Shown piece by piece: positions 26,901 to 34,117 of a stretch of 34,117 nucleotides of DNA (its first letter is position 1; the number at the start of each line of letters is the position of its first letter). The notes beneath the pieces are model-generated. The model made no database searches. It was not told the DNA's origin and saw only the letters and a program-made list of their open reading frames with translations. The DNA is from an uncultured Mediterranea sp. (GTDB taxonomy: Bacteria; Bacteroidota; Bacteroidia; Bacteroidales; Bacteroidaceae). The translations under genes and the position numbers were made by a program. The stretch spans positions 1 to 34,117 of the forward strand of contig CALZEQ010000038.1 of assembly GCA_945641355.1 (NCBI GenBank). Direction: 5' to 3'.

Positions 26901-27019
26901 TTTCGTTCAACAGCTTCTACAAAGGATGGGATCCCGAAAACGAGATTGGAACGGGCGATGCTCCTTCCTACTATCCCATCAATGCGATTTATTCATTCGG
27001 TCTTAACCTCAAATTCTAA
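23948..27019 (+). CDS. susC: SusC/RagA-family TonB-dependent transporter
   Basis: Outer-membrane, TonB-driven importer of glycan fragments, working with the SusD lipoprotein that follows. The 1023 residues comprise a signal peptide (about 1-30, SLPA|Q), a carboxypeptidase-D-regulatory-like beta-sandwich (about 36-115, with GEPLIGVSVLVK and DIDGKF), the SusC hallmark LEEVVVVGYGTQKK before the plug domain, the plug with LVLIDG and the ASIYGNRAANGVILI motif, and a long beta-barrel ending in the aromatic-terminated YSFGLNLKF. No N-terminal anti-sigma-binding STN domain is present, in line with control by an AraC regulator. It is 14 bases ahead of susD. Confidence 0.95.
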   Translation: MKQQRVHGLFSPMRILMILTMCCWYVSLPAQNLREIVGTVSDSSGEPLIGVSVLVKESSAGATTDIDGKFRVNAAAGQTLKVSYVGYTTQEIKVSSQSVINIVLKEDLMKLEEVVVVGYGTQKKVNLTGAVSSVTAEELANKPVTSTAQALAGLAPGLSVLQNSGRPGASANVKIRGTGTFSSAGTDPLVLIDGLSGSIDDVDPNDIQSISFLKDAASASIYGNRAANGVILIETKKGSEGKTTISYNATFGWQKATELPDFLPSWEYAEYYNMAMHNMGRQDAYSAEQIEKYRNGSDPDNYPNVNHLKWLLESGSGFQHQHNVSIQGGNAKTSYNFSVGYRNQEGMTANTNNERMTALLSLKSEIAKGLTMNINLNAYNNKYNAPNGEPQSIDGMIGYAVREAPIYAGQKSDGSFGYQDSYSPEAWLASESFIQNISRNISASAQLRWETPVKGLSFIGKAGANYWTKFDKAYRAETYFDENKTVGPNTLSIWTANNTYTTLEAMVNYERQIKNHSFKLLAGTSVEQSNNKGLEGYRNSFPNNYLYELGAGDKSTASNNSSLTEYALLSYFGRLNYAFNDRYLLEANVRYDGSSRFAKDHRWGFFPSVSAGWRISEESFWKNSSIANSFDNLKLRASYGVLGNQNIGVYPYQQTYSLGHDYPLGGTLQSGAYIASYNNPNITWEKTAITDIGIDFSLWNGVLSGTIDYFYKYTSDILSSVEVTSIMGRGVGQSNVGAVSNKGIEVNLSFNGKIGRDFKYSIAPNFTWIKNAVEELSNGAKEEINNNRIVGEPIGIIYGYETDGLFVDQAEIDAAPNQLVGKSSIKPGYVKYKDISGPDGVPDGKVDAQYDRKVLGSTTPKFYYGLNLNASFKGFDFSALLQGLGGHKRLIGSYMAYAFYNGGQIQRWQADNCWTEANPNKWAAYPRIETLNMNNTNLQTSDYWLRNASFLRVKNVQIGYTLPKSVSKKAGMESVRIYLSGQNLFSFNSFYKGWDPENEIGTGDAPSYYPINAIYSFGLNLKF

Positions 27020-27033
27020 AAGATCCATCAGTT

Positions 27034-28716
27034 ATGAAAAAGATATCTACCCTATTCAATCCCACGAAAGCCTTATTGGCTGCATCTATTCTCATGTGGG
27101 GCACAACCAGTTGTTCCGACTTATTGGACAAGCAACCCCCTTCGGCCATCTCCGATGGCAACTTCTGGACAGGCGAGAGCGATGCCAAGCTGGCCTTGGT
27201 AGGCTGCTACCGCTTCCAGACAGGATGGTCGCATGACAACTTCGACTCTCCTCAAGGTCTGCTTTATCTGGACTTTGCCGGCGGTAACGGTACCGAGAAG
27301 GAGAACTTCACCACGCTGATGGCCAGCAGCAACACCGTGGCCACCAACAGCAACCTGCGCTGGTACTGGGGCAATGCCTATACACAGATAGCCAAGTACA
27401 ACACCTTCCTCGACAATATCGGCAACTGCCCGATGGACGACAACAAGAAGCGCGTCTGGGCTGCCGAAGTGAAGTGCTTGCGTGCCTACTTCTTCTTCAA
27501 TCTGGCCTTCTACTACCAGAATGCGCCCATGCCACTCACCACGTTGAGCGTAGAAGAGGCCAACTCCATCGCCCAAACACCGCAGGCCGAAATCTATGCT
27601 CAGGTGGAGAGCGACCTGAAGGAATCGATTCCTTTGTTGCCGCTCGAACAGAAGGGAGCCGACCTGGGCCGCATTTCCAAGGGTGCTGCACAGACCTTGC
27701 TGTCGCGCCTCTATCTGGCACAGAACAGATACGCCGATGCAGCCAGCGTTCTGAAGAGCATCATCGACTCCAAGACCTATTCAATAGACCGCTCCAACGG
27801 CAGTGAGAGTTACGAAAAGCTCTTCTGGGACGGAGGTGAGAACAGTAGCGAGACCATCTTCTGCGTACTGGGTCAGAAGGACAAGTTCACCAACTCGCGC
27901 TACATCTACCTCTTCCCCGAATGCGTAGGCGGATGGCATCAGTTTGCCGTCTACAACGAACTGGTGAAGGAGTACTTCTGCGCCGATGGCAAGAGCATTG
28001 AAGAGTCGCCGACGTACAATGACGACGATCCCTATGCCAATCGTGAACCGCGCCTCTATGCATCGGTCTACCTGCCTCCGTTGGGCAGCTATCCGGGTTC
28101 TACCTTCAACGGCGTGACCTACGACTGCTACAAGGGTCCCAACACAGCCGACTCGTACAACCGCTTCACCTTGTTCAATGGTTATTGCCCCAAAAAGGGA
28201 GCTGACCCATCGTACACCGACATCTGGAGCAACTATACCTACACGCCGCTCATGCGCTATGCCGAAGTACTGCTCTCCTATCTGGAAGCAGTCAACGAGT
28301 CACAACCCTCGGCAGTCGACCAGAATTTGCTGAACCTGACTATCAACGACATCCGTGACCGTGCCTGCCTGCCAGGCCTGACCACCGCCGAACTGAACTC
28401 ACAAGAGGCTGTACGCAAAGCCGTGCGCAAGGAGAGACGGGTGGAACTGGCCTTCGAAGGACTGCGCTACTTTGACGTATTGCGTTGGGGCATCGCTGCC
28501 GAACTGCTGAACCACACATTCACTGGCGTGAAGCTCTCTGACGACCCCAATGCCCGCAACTATCGCGGCAGCGGCAGCAGCGCATCGCCGGTTGACAAGG
28601 ATATGTACTATGAGTTTGAGAAACGCAGCTGGTCATCACACAACCGCTACTTCCCCATTCCTCAGAACGACTTGAACATCAACAAGAATCTGGTTCAGAA
28701 TGAAGGTTACAACTAA
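27034..28716 (+). CDS. susD: SusD/RagB-family glycan-binding lipoprotein
   Basis: Surface lipoprotein that forms the lid over the SusC barrel and binds the glycan. Of 560 residues, the first 26 are a lipoprotein signal ending GTTSC (lipidated C27), followed by SDLLDKQPP, the usual SusD N-terminus. The central part has TPR-like helices (KCLRAYFFFNLAFYYQN, GAAQTLLSRLYLAQNRYADA). The C-terminal part has VRKERRVELAFEGLRYFDVLRWG and ends RYFPIPQNDLNINKNLVQN, both strongly conserved in the family. It is translated right after susC. A hairpin follows the stop, then a separate promoter for the next gene. Confidence 0.95.
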   Translation: MKKISTLFNPTKALLAASILMWGTTSCSDLLDKQPPSAISDGNFWTGESDAKLALVGCYRFQTGWSHDNFDSPQGLLYLDFAGGNGTEKENFTTLMASSNTVATNSNLRWYWGNAYTQIAKYNTFLDNIGNCPMDDNKKRVWAAEVKCLRAYFFFNLAFYYQNAPMPLTTLSVEEANSIAQTPQAEIYAQVESDLKESIPLLPLEQKGADLGRISKGAAQTLLSRLYLAQNRYADAASVLKSIIDSKTYSIDRSNGSESYEKLFWDGGENSSETIFCVLGQKDKFTNSRYIYLFPECVGGWHQFAVYNELVKEYFCADGKSIEESPTYNDDDPYANREPRLYASVYLPPLGSYPGSTFNGVTYDCYKGPNTADSYNRFTLFNGYCPKKGADPSYTDIWSNYTYTPLMRYAEVLLSYLEAVNESQPSAVDQNLLNLTINDIRDRACLPGLTTAELNSQEAVRKAVRKERRVELAFEGLRYFDVLRWGIAAELLNHTFTGVKLSDDPNARNYRGSGSSASPVDKDMYYEFEKRSWSSHNRYFPIPQNDLNINKNLVQNEGYN

Positions 28717-28750
28717 TTCGATGTAGCATTGCCATTTCTACATAAATCAC

Positions 28751-28800
28751 AGGCCTGCCCCTGCTCTTCGACATATCGGAGAAAGGGCGCAGGCCTTTGG
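28751..28800 (+). terminator. Hairpin after susD
   Basis: AGGCCTGC (28751-28758) pairs perfectly with GCAGGCCT (28789-28796), with inner CCC/GGG and CTC/GAG pairing. Only TTTGG follows, so the U-tract is weak. It separates susCD from the next promoter. Confidence 0.65.
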
Positions 28801-28843
28801 TGTAATAATTGGCTGTTAATGCCCGTTAAAATTCCTCTTCTGC

Positions 28844-28874
28844 TTGATAGTCAAACCAAGGTGTCGTATCTTTG
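28844..28874 (+). promoter_or_regulatory. Promoter of the second GH29 gene
   Basis: TATCTTTG at 28867-28874 is an exact -7 box and TTGA at 28844-28847 lies exactly 19 bp upstream at the -33 position. The 38-bp element shared by two other promoters in the locus is not seen here. Confidence 0.7.
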
Positions 28875-28930
28875 TCAATATCACCGATGAATGGAGATTC
28901 TACGGAAAACATTTTTATCACTTAAATACC

Positions 28931-31189
28931 ATGAACATCATGACAAAACAAAAAAGAAATCTGATAACCTCAGCACTCTCTGCGCTGACCCTCTGTCTGA
29001 GCATCGTAGCCTGTTCGCCAGGCTCCAAACATGAAACCAATCCCTATGTGGGCAGTGTGCGGGTAGACTCTACCGACACGCCGGAACAAATTATTGAAAA
29101 GGCGGCCCATCTGGTACCCACTCCCCGGCAATTGGCAGCCATGGAGAACGAGTTCATTGCCTTCATCCACTTCGGCCCCAACACCTTCACGCAACGGGAA
29201 TGGGGGACAGGGCTGGAAGATCCCCGCGTATTCGACCTGAAAGAGCTGCATACAGACGACTGGTGCCGCGACATGAAGGAGGCCGGCATGAAGATGGTCA
29301 TCCTGACGGTGAAGCACCACGACGGCTTCTGCCTCTGGCAGACACGTTATACCCGCCACGGCATCATGTCCACAGGTTATCAGGAGGGTAAGGGGGATGT
29401 TCTGAAGGAACTGGCTGCCTCGTGCCAAAAGTATGGACTGAAACTGGGCATCTATCTCTCTCCCGCTGACCTGTTCCAGATTGAGTCGCCCGAAGGGCTG
29501 TATGGCAACGGCAGCCAAACATCGCTCCGCACCATTCCTCGTGAAGTAGCCGATCGGCCGTTCGAGAACAAAACCACCTTCCAATTTGAAGTAGACGACT
29601 ACAACGAATACTTCCTGAACCAGCTGTTCGAACTGCTGACCGAATACGGTCCTGTACACGAAGTGTGGTTCGACGGTGCCCATCCGAAGCGCAAAGGCGG
29701 ACAGACCTACAACTATACCGCCTGGCGGACCTTGATTCGCACATTGGCACCGCAAGCCACCATCTTCGGACGCGAAGATGTACGCTGGTGCGGCAACGAA
29801 GGAGGCGCTACCCGACTGGCCGAATTCAACGTCATCACCTATCCCGAAGACCCCGCCACAATGATCGAATTCAACGACATCTACGGAGAACCCGGAACGC
29901 GACAGGCATATGCCGAACAGCAGAAGCCCTTCTACCTGCACTACGAACCGGCAGAGACCAACACCTCCATACGTGCCGGCTGGTTCTTCAGCGATGACAC
30001 CCATCAGGAGGTGCGCACAGCCGATGACGTGTTCGACATTTACGAGCGTTCGGTAGGAGGCAACTCCATCTTCCTGCTCAACATACCGCCCACACGCGAA
30101 GGCAAATTCTCGGAGCGCGACGCACAGGTGCTGCGCGAAGCCGGCCGCCGCATCCGTGAGACGTATGGCGAGGGACGCAACCTGCTGCAAGGAGCCAAAG
30201 GTCCCAAGGAACTGCTCGACGGCCTTACGGACACCTACAAAGAGGTACAAGAGGTCATCTTACGTACTCCCCAGCCGATTACCCTCAACCGCATTGCCCT
30301 GCGCGAACCGGTGGGACAAGTGGGCGAACGCATCGAACGTCACGCCGTAGATGCCTACATCGACGGAGCGTGGCACGAAATCGTACAGGGCACCAACGTC
30401 GGCTATCGGCGCATCCTCCGCTTTGCCGACGTAACCACCGATGCCCTCCGCATCCGCATCACAGGTACACGTGCCACTCCCTATCTGTGCAGCGTGGCTG
30501 CCTACTACTACCGTCAACGCCCGCCGATGCTGACCGCTACGCAAAGTCTGGAGGGTGAAGTGACCTTAGAGCCCTACTTCCAGGCAATGCACTGGTGGAG
30601 CTTCCACTCCAACAGTGCCCAGGAGTTGAATGCCGGCTGCCAGATATACTATACCACCGATACACTTCCCCAGGCCGAAATGCAACTCTACACCGCTCCC
30701 CTCCAGCTGGAGAACTGCAATCTGAGAGCCGTAGCTGTGGTCAACGGTGAAAGAGGACCCGAACTGACCACACACATCGGATGGGCCAAGAAGAGATGGC
30801 AAGTCATCGGCTACAGCAGCCAGCAGGAGGGACAAGAGGCCAGCCGCATCATCGATGCCGACAAGAACACCAACTGGGTATCGGACAACGGGAAACGTCA
30901 ATTCGTGAGTCTGGACTTAGGCGAAGAAAAGGCGTTACACGGGTTTGCCTATACCCCTCACGCCTTCACCAAGGAGTGCATGATAGAGAAAGGACTCATC
31001 CGCATCAGTACAGACGGGAAGCAATGGCTTGACTACGAGCTATTTGAGTTCGGAAATCTTATCAACGACCCGACACGCAGAGTCCATTACTTCAAGCAGC
31101 CGGTCATCGCCCGCTTCGTACAACTGCAATCGTTGGAGATAGCCGGGAACGGGCAGTCAGCCGGCATGGCAGAGCTGGACCTGTTCTGA
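28931..31189 (+). CDS. Lipoprotein GH29 alpha-L-fucosidase with C-terminal beta-sandwiches
   Basis: Predicted surface or periplasmic lipoprotein fucosidase of 752 residues. The signal ends LSIVAC (lipidated C28). The GH29 catalytic part (about 60-400) shows FIHFGPNTFTQREWG, LTVKHHDGFCLW and the nucleophile D248 in EVWFDGAHP, the canonical context. After LLNIPPTREGKF come a first beta-sandwich (about 420-530), a chitobiase-C-like segment (about 545-620, QIYYTTDTLPQ) and an F5/8-type-C carbohydrate-binding domain (about 625-752). The open frame begins at TTG 28844, which is the promoter's -33 element, so ATG 28931 (or 28940, three residues shorter) is used. With the first GH29 it may divide fucosyl linkages or cellular location between them. 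Confidence 0.88.
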   Translation: MNIMTKQKRNLITSALSALTLCLSIVACSPGSKHETNPYVGSVRVDSTDTPEQIIEKAAHLVPTPRQLAAMENEFIAFIHFGPNTFTQREWGTGLEDPRVFDLKELHTDDWCRDMKEAGMKMVILTVKHHDGFCLWQTRYTRHGIMSTGYQEGKGDVLKELAASCQKYGLKLGIYLSPADLFQIESPEGLYGNGSQTSLRTIPREVADRPFENKTTFQFEVDDYNEYFLNQLFELLTEYGPVHEVWFDGAHPKRKGGQTYNYTAWRTLIRTLAPQATIFGREDVRWCGNEGGATRLAEFNVITYPEDPATMIEFNDIYGEPGTRQAYAEQQKPFYLHYEPAETNTSIRAGWFFSDDTHQEVRTADDVFDIYERSVGGNSIFLLNIPPTREGKFSERDAQVLREAGRRIRETYGEGRNLLQGAKGPKELLDGLTDTYKEVQEVILRTPQPITLNRIALREPVGQVGERIERHAVDAYIDGAWHEIVQGTNVGYRRILRFADVTTDALRIRITGTRATPYLCSVAAYYYRQRPPMLTATQSLEGEVTLEPYFQAMHWWSFHSNSAQELNAGCQIYYTTDTLPQAEMQLYTAPLQLENCNLRAVAVVNGERGPELTTHIGWAKKRWQVIGYSSQQEGQEASRIIDADKNTNWVSDNGKRQFVSLDLGEEKALHGFAYTPHAFTKECMIEKGLIRISTDGKQWLDYELFEFGNLINDPTRRVHYFKQPVIARFVQLQSLEIAGNGQSAGMAELDLF

Positions 31190-31225
31190 CATTATAACAA
31201 AGACAGAATAACAAGAAGAGGGAAA

Positions 31226-31298
31226 TGTCGATATTTTCACATCATTTACGGCGATTGTCCTATCGGCATTTCACTTTTTTCATCTATTTTTGCCGATA
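31226..31298 (+). promoter_or_regulatory. Promoter and candidate operators of the fucose-oxidation cassette
   Basis: TATTTTTG at 31285-31292 is an exact -7 box. Positions 31226-31263 match 22022-22059 at 28 of 38 positions with identical spacing to the -7 box. In addition TATCGGCA (31261-31268) and TGCCGATA (31291-31298) form a perfect 8-bp inverted repeat that brackets the -7 box, resembling a repressor operator. Confidence 0.65.
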
Positions 31299-31351
31299 CA
31301 TTGAATGGAACAATGTATAAAACTATTCACCTTAAAACACTATTACCACCC

Positions 31352-31729
31352 ATGGACGGATATATCACCAAACAACATGCAATCCCTGTGAAGCGCTATT
31401 GCCAGACCATGAATCTGAAGGAGAACCCCGCACTGATAGCCGAATATCGCAAAATTCATAGCCGCGAGGAGTCATGGCCCATCATACGCGAAGGCATCCG
31501 CGAAGTGGGCATTCTGGAGATGGAAATCTATCTGCTGGGATCGCGCCTCTTCATGATTGTGGAGACACCACTGGACTTTCAGTGGGAGGAGGCGATGGCA
31601 CGCCTGGCACACCTGCCCCGGCAGCAGGAATGGGAAGAGGTAGTGGCCCGCTTTCAGGAGTGTGCACCCGGCAGCACCTCCGCAGAAAAGTGGAAACCCA
31701 TGGAACGCATTTTCTACCTCTATGAATAA
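31352..31729 (+). CDS. L-rhamnose/L-fucose-type mutarotase
   Basis: Small protein of the RhaM (DUF718) family, which speeds alpha/beta anomer exchange of 6-deoxy-L-sugars in the cytoplasm. The 125 residues show RYCQTMNLKENPALIAEYRKIH with the conserved histidine H36, GIREVGILEMEIYLLGSRLFMI and the C-terminal EKWKPMERIF segment. The reading frame opens at TTG 31301 and has ATG at 31313 and 31352; the last leaves a normal leader and fits family starts best, though 31313 is possible. As the first gene of a cassette with an aldo/keto reductase and a lactonase-type hydrolase beside fucosidases, L-fucose is the more likely substrate here than rhamnose. The AKR gene follows after 37 bases. Confidence 0.82.
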   Translation: MDGYITKQHAIPVKRYCQTMNLKENPALIAEYRKIHSREESWPIIREGIREVGILEMEIYLLGSRLFMIVETPLDFQWEEAMARLAHLPRQQEWEEVVARFQECAPGSTSAEKWKPMERIFYLYE

Positions 31730-31766
31730 GCAACAAACTAAAAAAATCATAAACTTAAAAACTGAC

Positions 31767-32699
31767 ATGATTTACAACGAAATCGGGAAAACGGGAATGA
31801 AAGTGTCTGCACTCAGTTTCGGTGCATCCTCGTTGGGAGGTGTATTCCACAACATCCGCGAGGCAGAAGGCATACAGGCGGTCTATACCGCCATCGAACA
31901 GGGTATGAACTTCATCGATGTATCACCTTACTACGGCCACTATAAGGCCGAGACCGTACTGGGCAAGGCGCTGAAGGAGCTTCCACGCGACAAATACTAC
32001 CTCTCCACCAAAGTGGGACGGTATGGGAAAGACGGTGTCAACACCTGGGACTACTCTGCCCGCCGCGCTACCGAGAGTGTCTACGAGAGTATGGAACGAC
32101 TGCACATTGACTACATCGACCTCATCAATGTACACGACATTGAGTTTGCCGACCTCAACCAAGTGGTTAACGAAACTCTGCCGGCGCTGGTAGAGCTGAA
32201 GCGCAAGGGGGTGGTAGGACATGTAGGCATCACCGACCTACAGCTGGAGAATCTGCAATGGGTCGTCGACCACAGCGAGCCGGGCACGGTAGAGAGTGTG
32301 CTGAACTTCTGTCACTACTGTCTGAACGACGACAAGCTGGCCGACTATCTGGACTATTTTGAGAGCCGTGGCATAGGCATCGTCAACGCATCGCCCCTGG
32401 CCATGGGGCTGCTCTCTACCCGTGGCATCCCCGCCTGGCATCCCGCCCCCCAATCGTTGGTGGAAGCCTGCCGGCAAGCGGTAGCGCATTGCGAGGCCAA
32501 AGGATATCCCATTGAGAAGTTGGCTATCCAATATTCCATCAGTAACCCGCGCATTGCCACTACCCTCTTCAGCACAGCCAACCCTGCCAACGTACTGAAG
32601 AACGTGGCGTATGCCAACGCTCCCATCGACTGGGAACTGGTAAACGAGGTACAACAGATTATCGGCGAACAAAAAAGGGTAAGTTGGAAAAACTCTTGA
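31767..32699 (+). CDS. Aldo/keto reductase, probable L-fucose (galactose) dehydrogenase
   Basis: NAD(P)-dependent (beta/alpha)8 oxidoreductase of 310 residues. The catalytic tetrad of the superfamily is visible: D51 and Y56 (FIDVSPYYGHYKAE), K82 (LSTKVGRYG) and H123 (INVHDIEF). The conserved GIGIVNASPLAMGLL and C-terminal SNPRIATTLFSTANPANV cofactor-phosphate segment are present. The family with this FG-x-SSLGGVF start includes L-galactose and L-fucose 1-dehydrogenases, which form the 1,5- or 1,4-lactone. I start at ATG 31767, since upstream codons overlap the mutarotase gene. It ends 4 bases before the amidohydrolase gene, so the two are tightly coupled. Substrate assignment is inferred from context. 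Confidence 0.85.
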   Translation: MIYNEIGKTGMKVSALSFGASSLGGVFHNIREAEGIQAVYTAIEQGMNFIDVSPYYGHYKAETVLGKALKELPRDKYYLSTKVGRYGKDGVNTWDYSARRATESVYESMERLHIDYIDLINVHDIEFADLNQVVNETLPALVELKRKGVVGHVGITDLQLENLQWVVDHSEPGTVESVLNFCHYCLNDDKLADYLDYFESRGIGIVNASPLAMGLLSTRGIPAWHPAPQSLVEACRQAVAHCEAKGYPIEKLAIQYSISNPRIATTLFSTANPANVLKNVAYANAPIDWELVNEVQQIIGEQKRVSWKNS

Positions 32700-32703
32700 C
32701 AAC

Positions 32704-33627
32704 ATGAAAATTGTTGATGCACACTCACATCTTTGGCTACGGCAGGATACCGTGGTCGAAGGAAAGCCCATACGTACCTTACGGAATGGGCGTTCGCTCT
32801 TCATGGGCGAAGAGCGGCAGATGCTGCCTCCCTTCCTAATAGACGGACGCAACACGGCAGAGGTGTTCCTCTCTAACATGGACTATGCACAGGTATCGGC
32901 TGCGGTGGTGACACAGGAGTTTATCGACGGACTGCAGAACGACTATCTGGAAGAAGTGGCGGCCAGATACCCCGATAGTTTCCGCGTTTGCGGCATGTGC
33001 GACTGGCGTAAACCGGGCTTCCTGCCCGAAGCATTGGACCTGATGGACCGACGCGGATTCCAGGCACTGGCCATACCCGCCCATCGGCTGGCCGGAGGTC
33101 CCGACGGCAGAGTCAGTCTGCTGGGCGAGGAGATGATGCAACTCTTCAAAGCCATGGAGCAACGTGGCGTCATCCTGTCGCTCTGCCTGGCCGACGACGC
33201 AGCACAGATAGCCGAAGCCGATGAGATGATGCAGGAGTGTCCCAACCTGAGAGTGGCCGTCGGCCACTTCGGCATGGTGACACAACGACACTGGATGAAG
33301 CAGATAGCTCTGGCCTCCCATCCCAACGTATACATTGAATCGGGGGGAATCACCTGGCTCTTCAACGAGGAGTTCTATCCCTTCCAAGGGGCCATCAACG
33401 CCATCCGTCAGGCTGCCGACGTGGTGGGGATGGAGAAACTGATGTGGGGTTCGGACTATCCGCGCACCATCACGGCCATCACCTACCGCATGTCGTACGA
33501 TTTCGTTCTGAAGAGCGACGAACTGGACGAGCAGGAGAAAGAGCTGTTTCTGGGCGGAAACGCCCGGCACTTCTTCGGATTTGATAATCTGAAGGAGCTG
33601 CCTTACATCAAGAATATGTCTGAGTGA
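32704..33627 (+). CDS. Amidohydrolase-2 family protein, probable L-fuconolactonase
   Basis: TIM-barrel hydrolase of 307 residues in the group that includes sugar-lactone hydrolases (COG3618-type). Metal or active-site candidates are H7 and H9 (VDAHSHLW), H188 in VAVGHFG and D251 in WGSDYPR. There is no signal peptide, so it acts in the cytoplasm. Coming directly after a sugar dehydrogenase and a mutarotase, it is best explained as opening L-fucono-lactone to L-fuconate. Later enzymes of the oxidative pathway (fuconate dehydratase, 2-keto-3-deoxy-fuconate dehydrogenase or aldolase) and a fucose permease are not in the window and may lie beyond its right edge. A general decarboxylase or other amidohydrolase role is not excluded. 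Confidence 0.8.
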   Translation: MKIVDAHSHLWLRQDTVVEGKPIRTLRNGRSLFMGEERQMLPPFLIDGRNTAEVFLSNMDYAQVSAAVVTQEFIDGLQNDYLEEVAARYPDSFRVCGMCDWRKPGFLPEALDLMDRRGFQALAIPAHRLAGGPDGRVSLLGEEMMQLFKAMEQRGVILSLCLADDAAQIAEADEMMQECPNLRVAVGHFGMVTQRHWMKQIALASHPNVYIESGGITWLFNEEFYPFQGAINAIRQAADVVGMEKLMWGSDYPRTITAITYRMSYDFVLKSDELDEQEKELFLGGNARHFFGFDNLKELPYIKNMSE

Positions 33628-33693
33628 AAAGTGAGAAACCCGAATCTATACTATGAGTCAACAACACAATCACACCTATATAGTATATATGTC

Positions 33694-34117
33694 ATGAAAA
33701 CAAACATTCTTTTTTTACTGATTACCATTTGGTTCTGCCTCATCGGTTGTCAACACCACAAGCAACCCGCCCTCACTTCGCCCGACGGTCGCATCCAGGC
33801 AACCATAGAGCCGCAGGACGGGTCGGCATCGGCCTCGCTGGTATTCTATATGCAGAAGGCTGATGACCATGGCCAGCGCGTTCTCGAAGTGTCACGTCTG
33901 GGCATCGGTACCGAGAAAGGAAAAGGCCACCGGCTGCAACTGACCGGGATAGACGACCCCGTACGGATAGAAGACGACTACATCCTGCCAACGGGCAAGC
34001 GGAGCCACTGCATCGGGCAGGCCAACGAGTATTGCTGCCACTTTAAGGACCGGCAGCAGAACGAGGTCTGCCTCCGCCTACGGCTGTACAACGACGGTGC
34101 AGCCTTCCGCTATGAGC
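33694..34117 (+). CDS. GH97 family glycosidase, N-terminal part (cut by window edge)
   Basis: The first 141 residues of a predicted lipoprotein glycosidase. The signal ends LIGC (C19). The following segment LTSPDGRIQATIEPQDG and the later LRLRLYNDGAAFRYE match the N-terminal beta-sandwich of GH97 enzymes. GH97 includes inverting alpha-glucosidases such as SusB and retaining alpha-galactosidases; the deciding catalytic residues lie beyond the window. It follows the amidohydrolase by 66 bases. Because blood-group-B-like and plant glycans carry alpha-galactose near fucose, an alpha-galactosidase would make sense here, but this is a guess. Confidence 0.8.
   Translation, partial: MKTNILFLLITIWFCLIGCQHHKQPALTSPDGRIQATIEPQDGSASASLVFYMQKADDHGQRVLEVSRLGIGTEKGKGHRLQLTGIDDPVRIEDDYILPTGKRSHCIGQANEYCCHFKDRQQNEVCLRLRLYNDGAAFRYE

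Noticed and set aside
28808..28845. Third copy of the 38-bp shared promoter element before the second GH29 gene
   Set aside because: At the corresponding distance from the -7 box the sequence does not match the conserved positions; only a GTTAA direct repeat is present.

Overview
The window looks like a chromosomal segment of a Bacteroides or Phocaeicola-type gut Bacteroidota. The reasons are a SusC/SusD pair inside a glycan-utilisation locus, many exact copies of the Bacteroidota -7 promoter box (TAnnTTTG) ahead of genes, mostly A-rich leaders in place of Shine-Dalgarno sites, and family-typical protein sequences. Coding DNA is rich in C and G at third positions, so most long antisense reading frames are shadows.

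Layout. Positions 1-113 hold tRNA-Asp and its terminator on the minus strand. Positions 460-7637 form a plus-strand biosynthetic block: purU, hisH, hisA, hisF, hisIE, an FtsE-like ATPase, aspartokinase and lysA. Positions 7721-13919 encode an AddAB-type helicase-nuclease pair. A 12-bp-stem terminator lies between this and a minus-strand block (13987-18255) read as uridine kinase, a MltF-like lipoprotein transglycosylase, then, from its own promoter, a UDP-glucuronate decarboxylase and a response-regulator/histidine-kinase hybrid. Divergent to these, 18359-20686 encodes a Dabb-domain protein and a DsbD-type thiol-disulfide exchanger, followed by a strong terminator and a cluster of GACCAAGGTC-like direct and inverted repeats.

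From 20985 to the right edge lies a polysaccharide-utilisation locus centred on fucose. It has an AraC-type regulator on the minus strand and, on the plus strand, a secreted GH29 enzyme, SusC, SusD, a lipoprotein GH29 enzyme with C-terminal beta-sandwich domains, a rhamnose/fucose-type mutarotase, an aldo/keto reductase, an amidohydrolase of the lactonase type and the start of a GH97 glycosidase. The inferred flow is: capture of a fucosylated glycan by SusCD, release of L-fucose by the two GH29 enzymes, anomer conversion by the mutarotase, oxidation to the lactone by the reductase, and lactone opening by the amidohydrolase. This is an oxidative route, and no fucI, fucK or fucA gene is visible here.

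The most novel-looking signal is regulatory. Upstream of the first GH29 gene and of the mutarotase gene, 9.2 kb apart, two 38-bp stretches align without gaps at 28 of 38 positions. Both begin exactly 59 bp before the respective -7 box. They are good candidates for the operator of the local AraC regulator. Several gene starts were moved away from apparent TTG codons to better ATG codons, because in two cases the TTG sits inside a promoter element.
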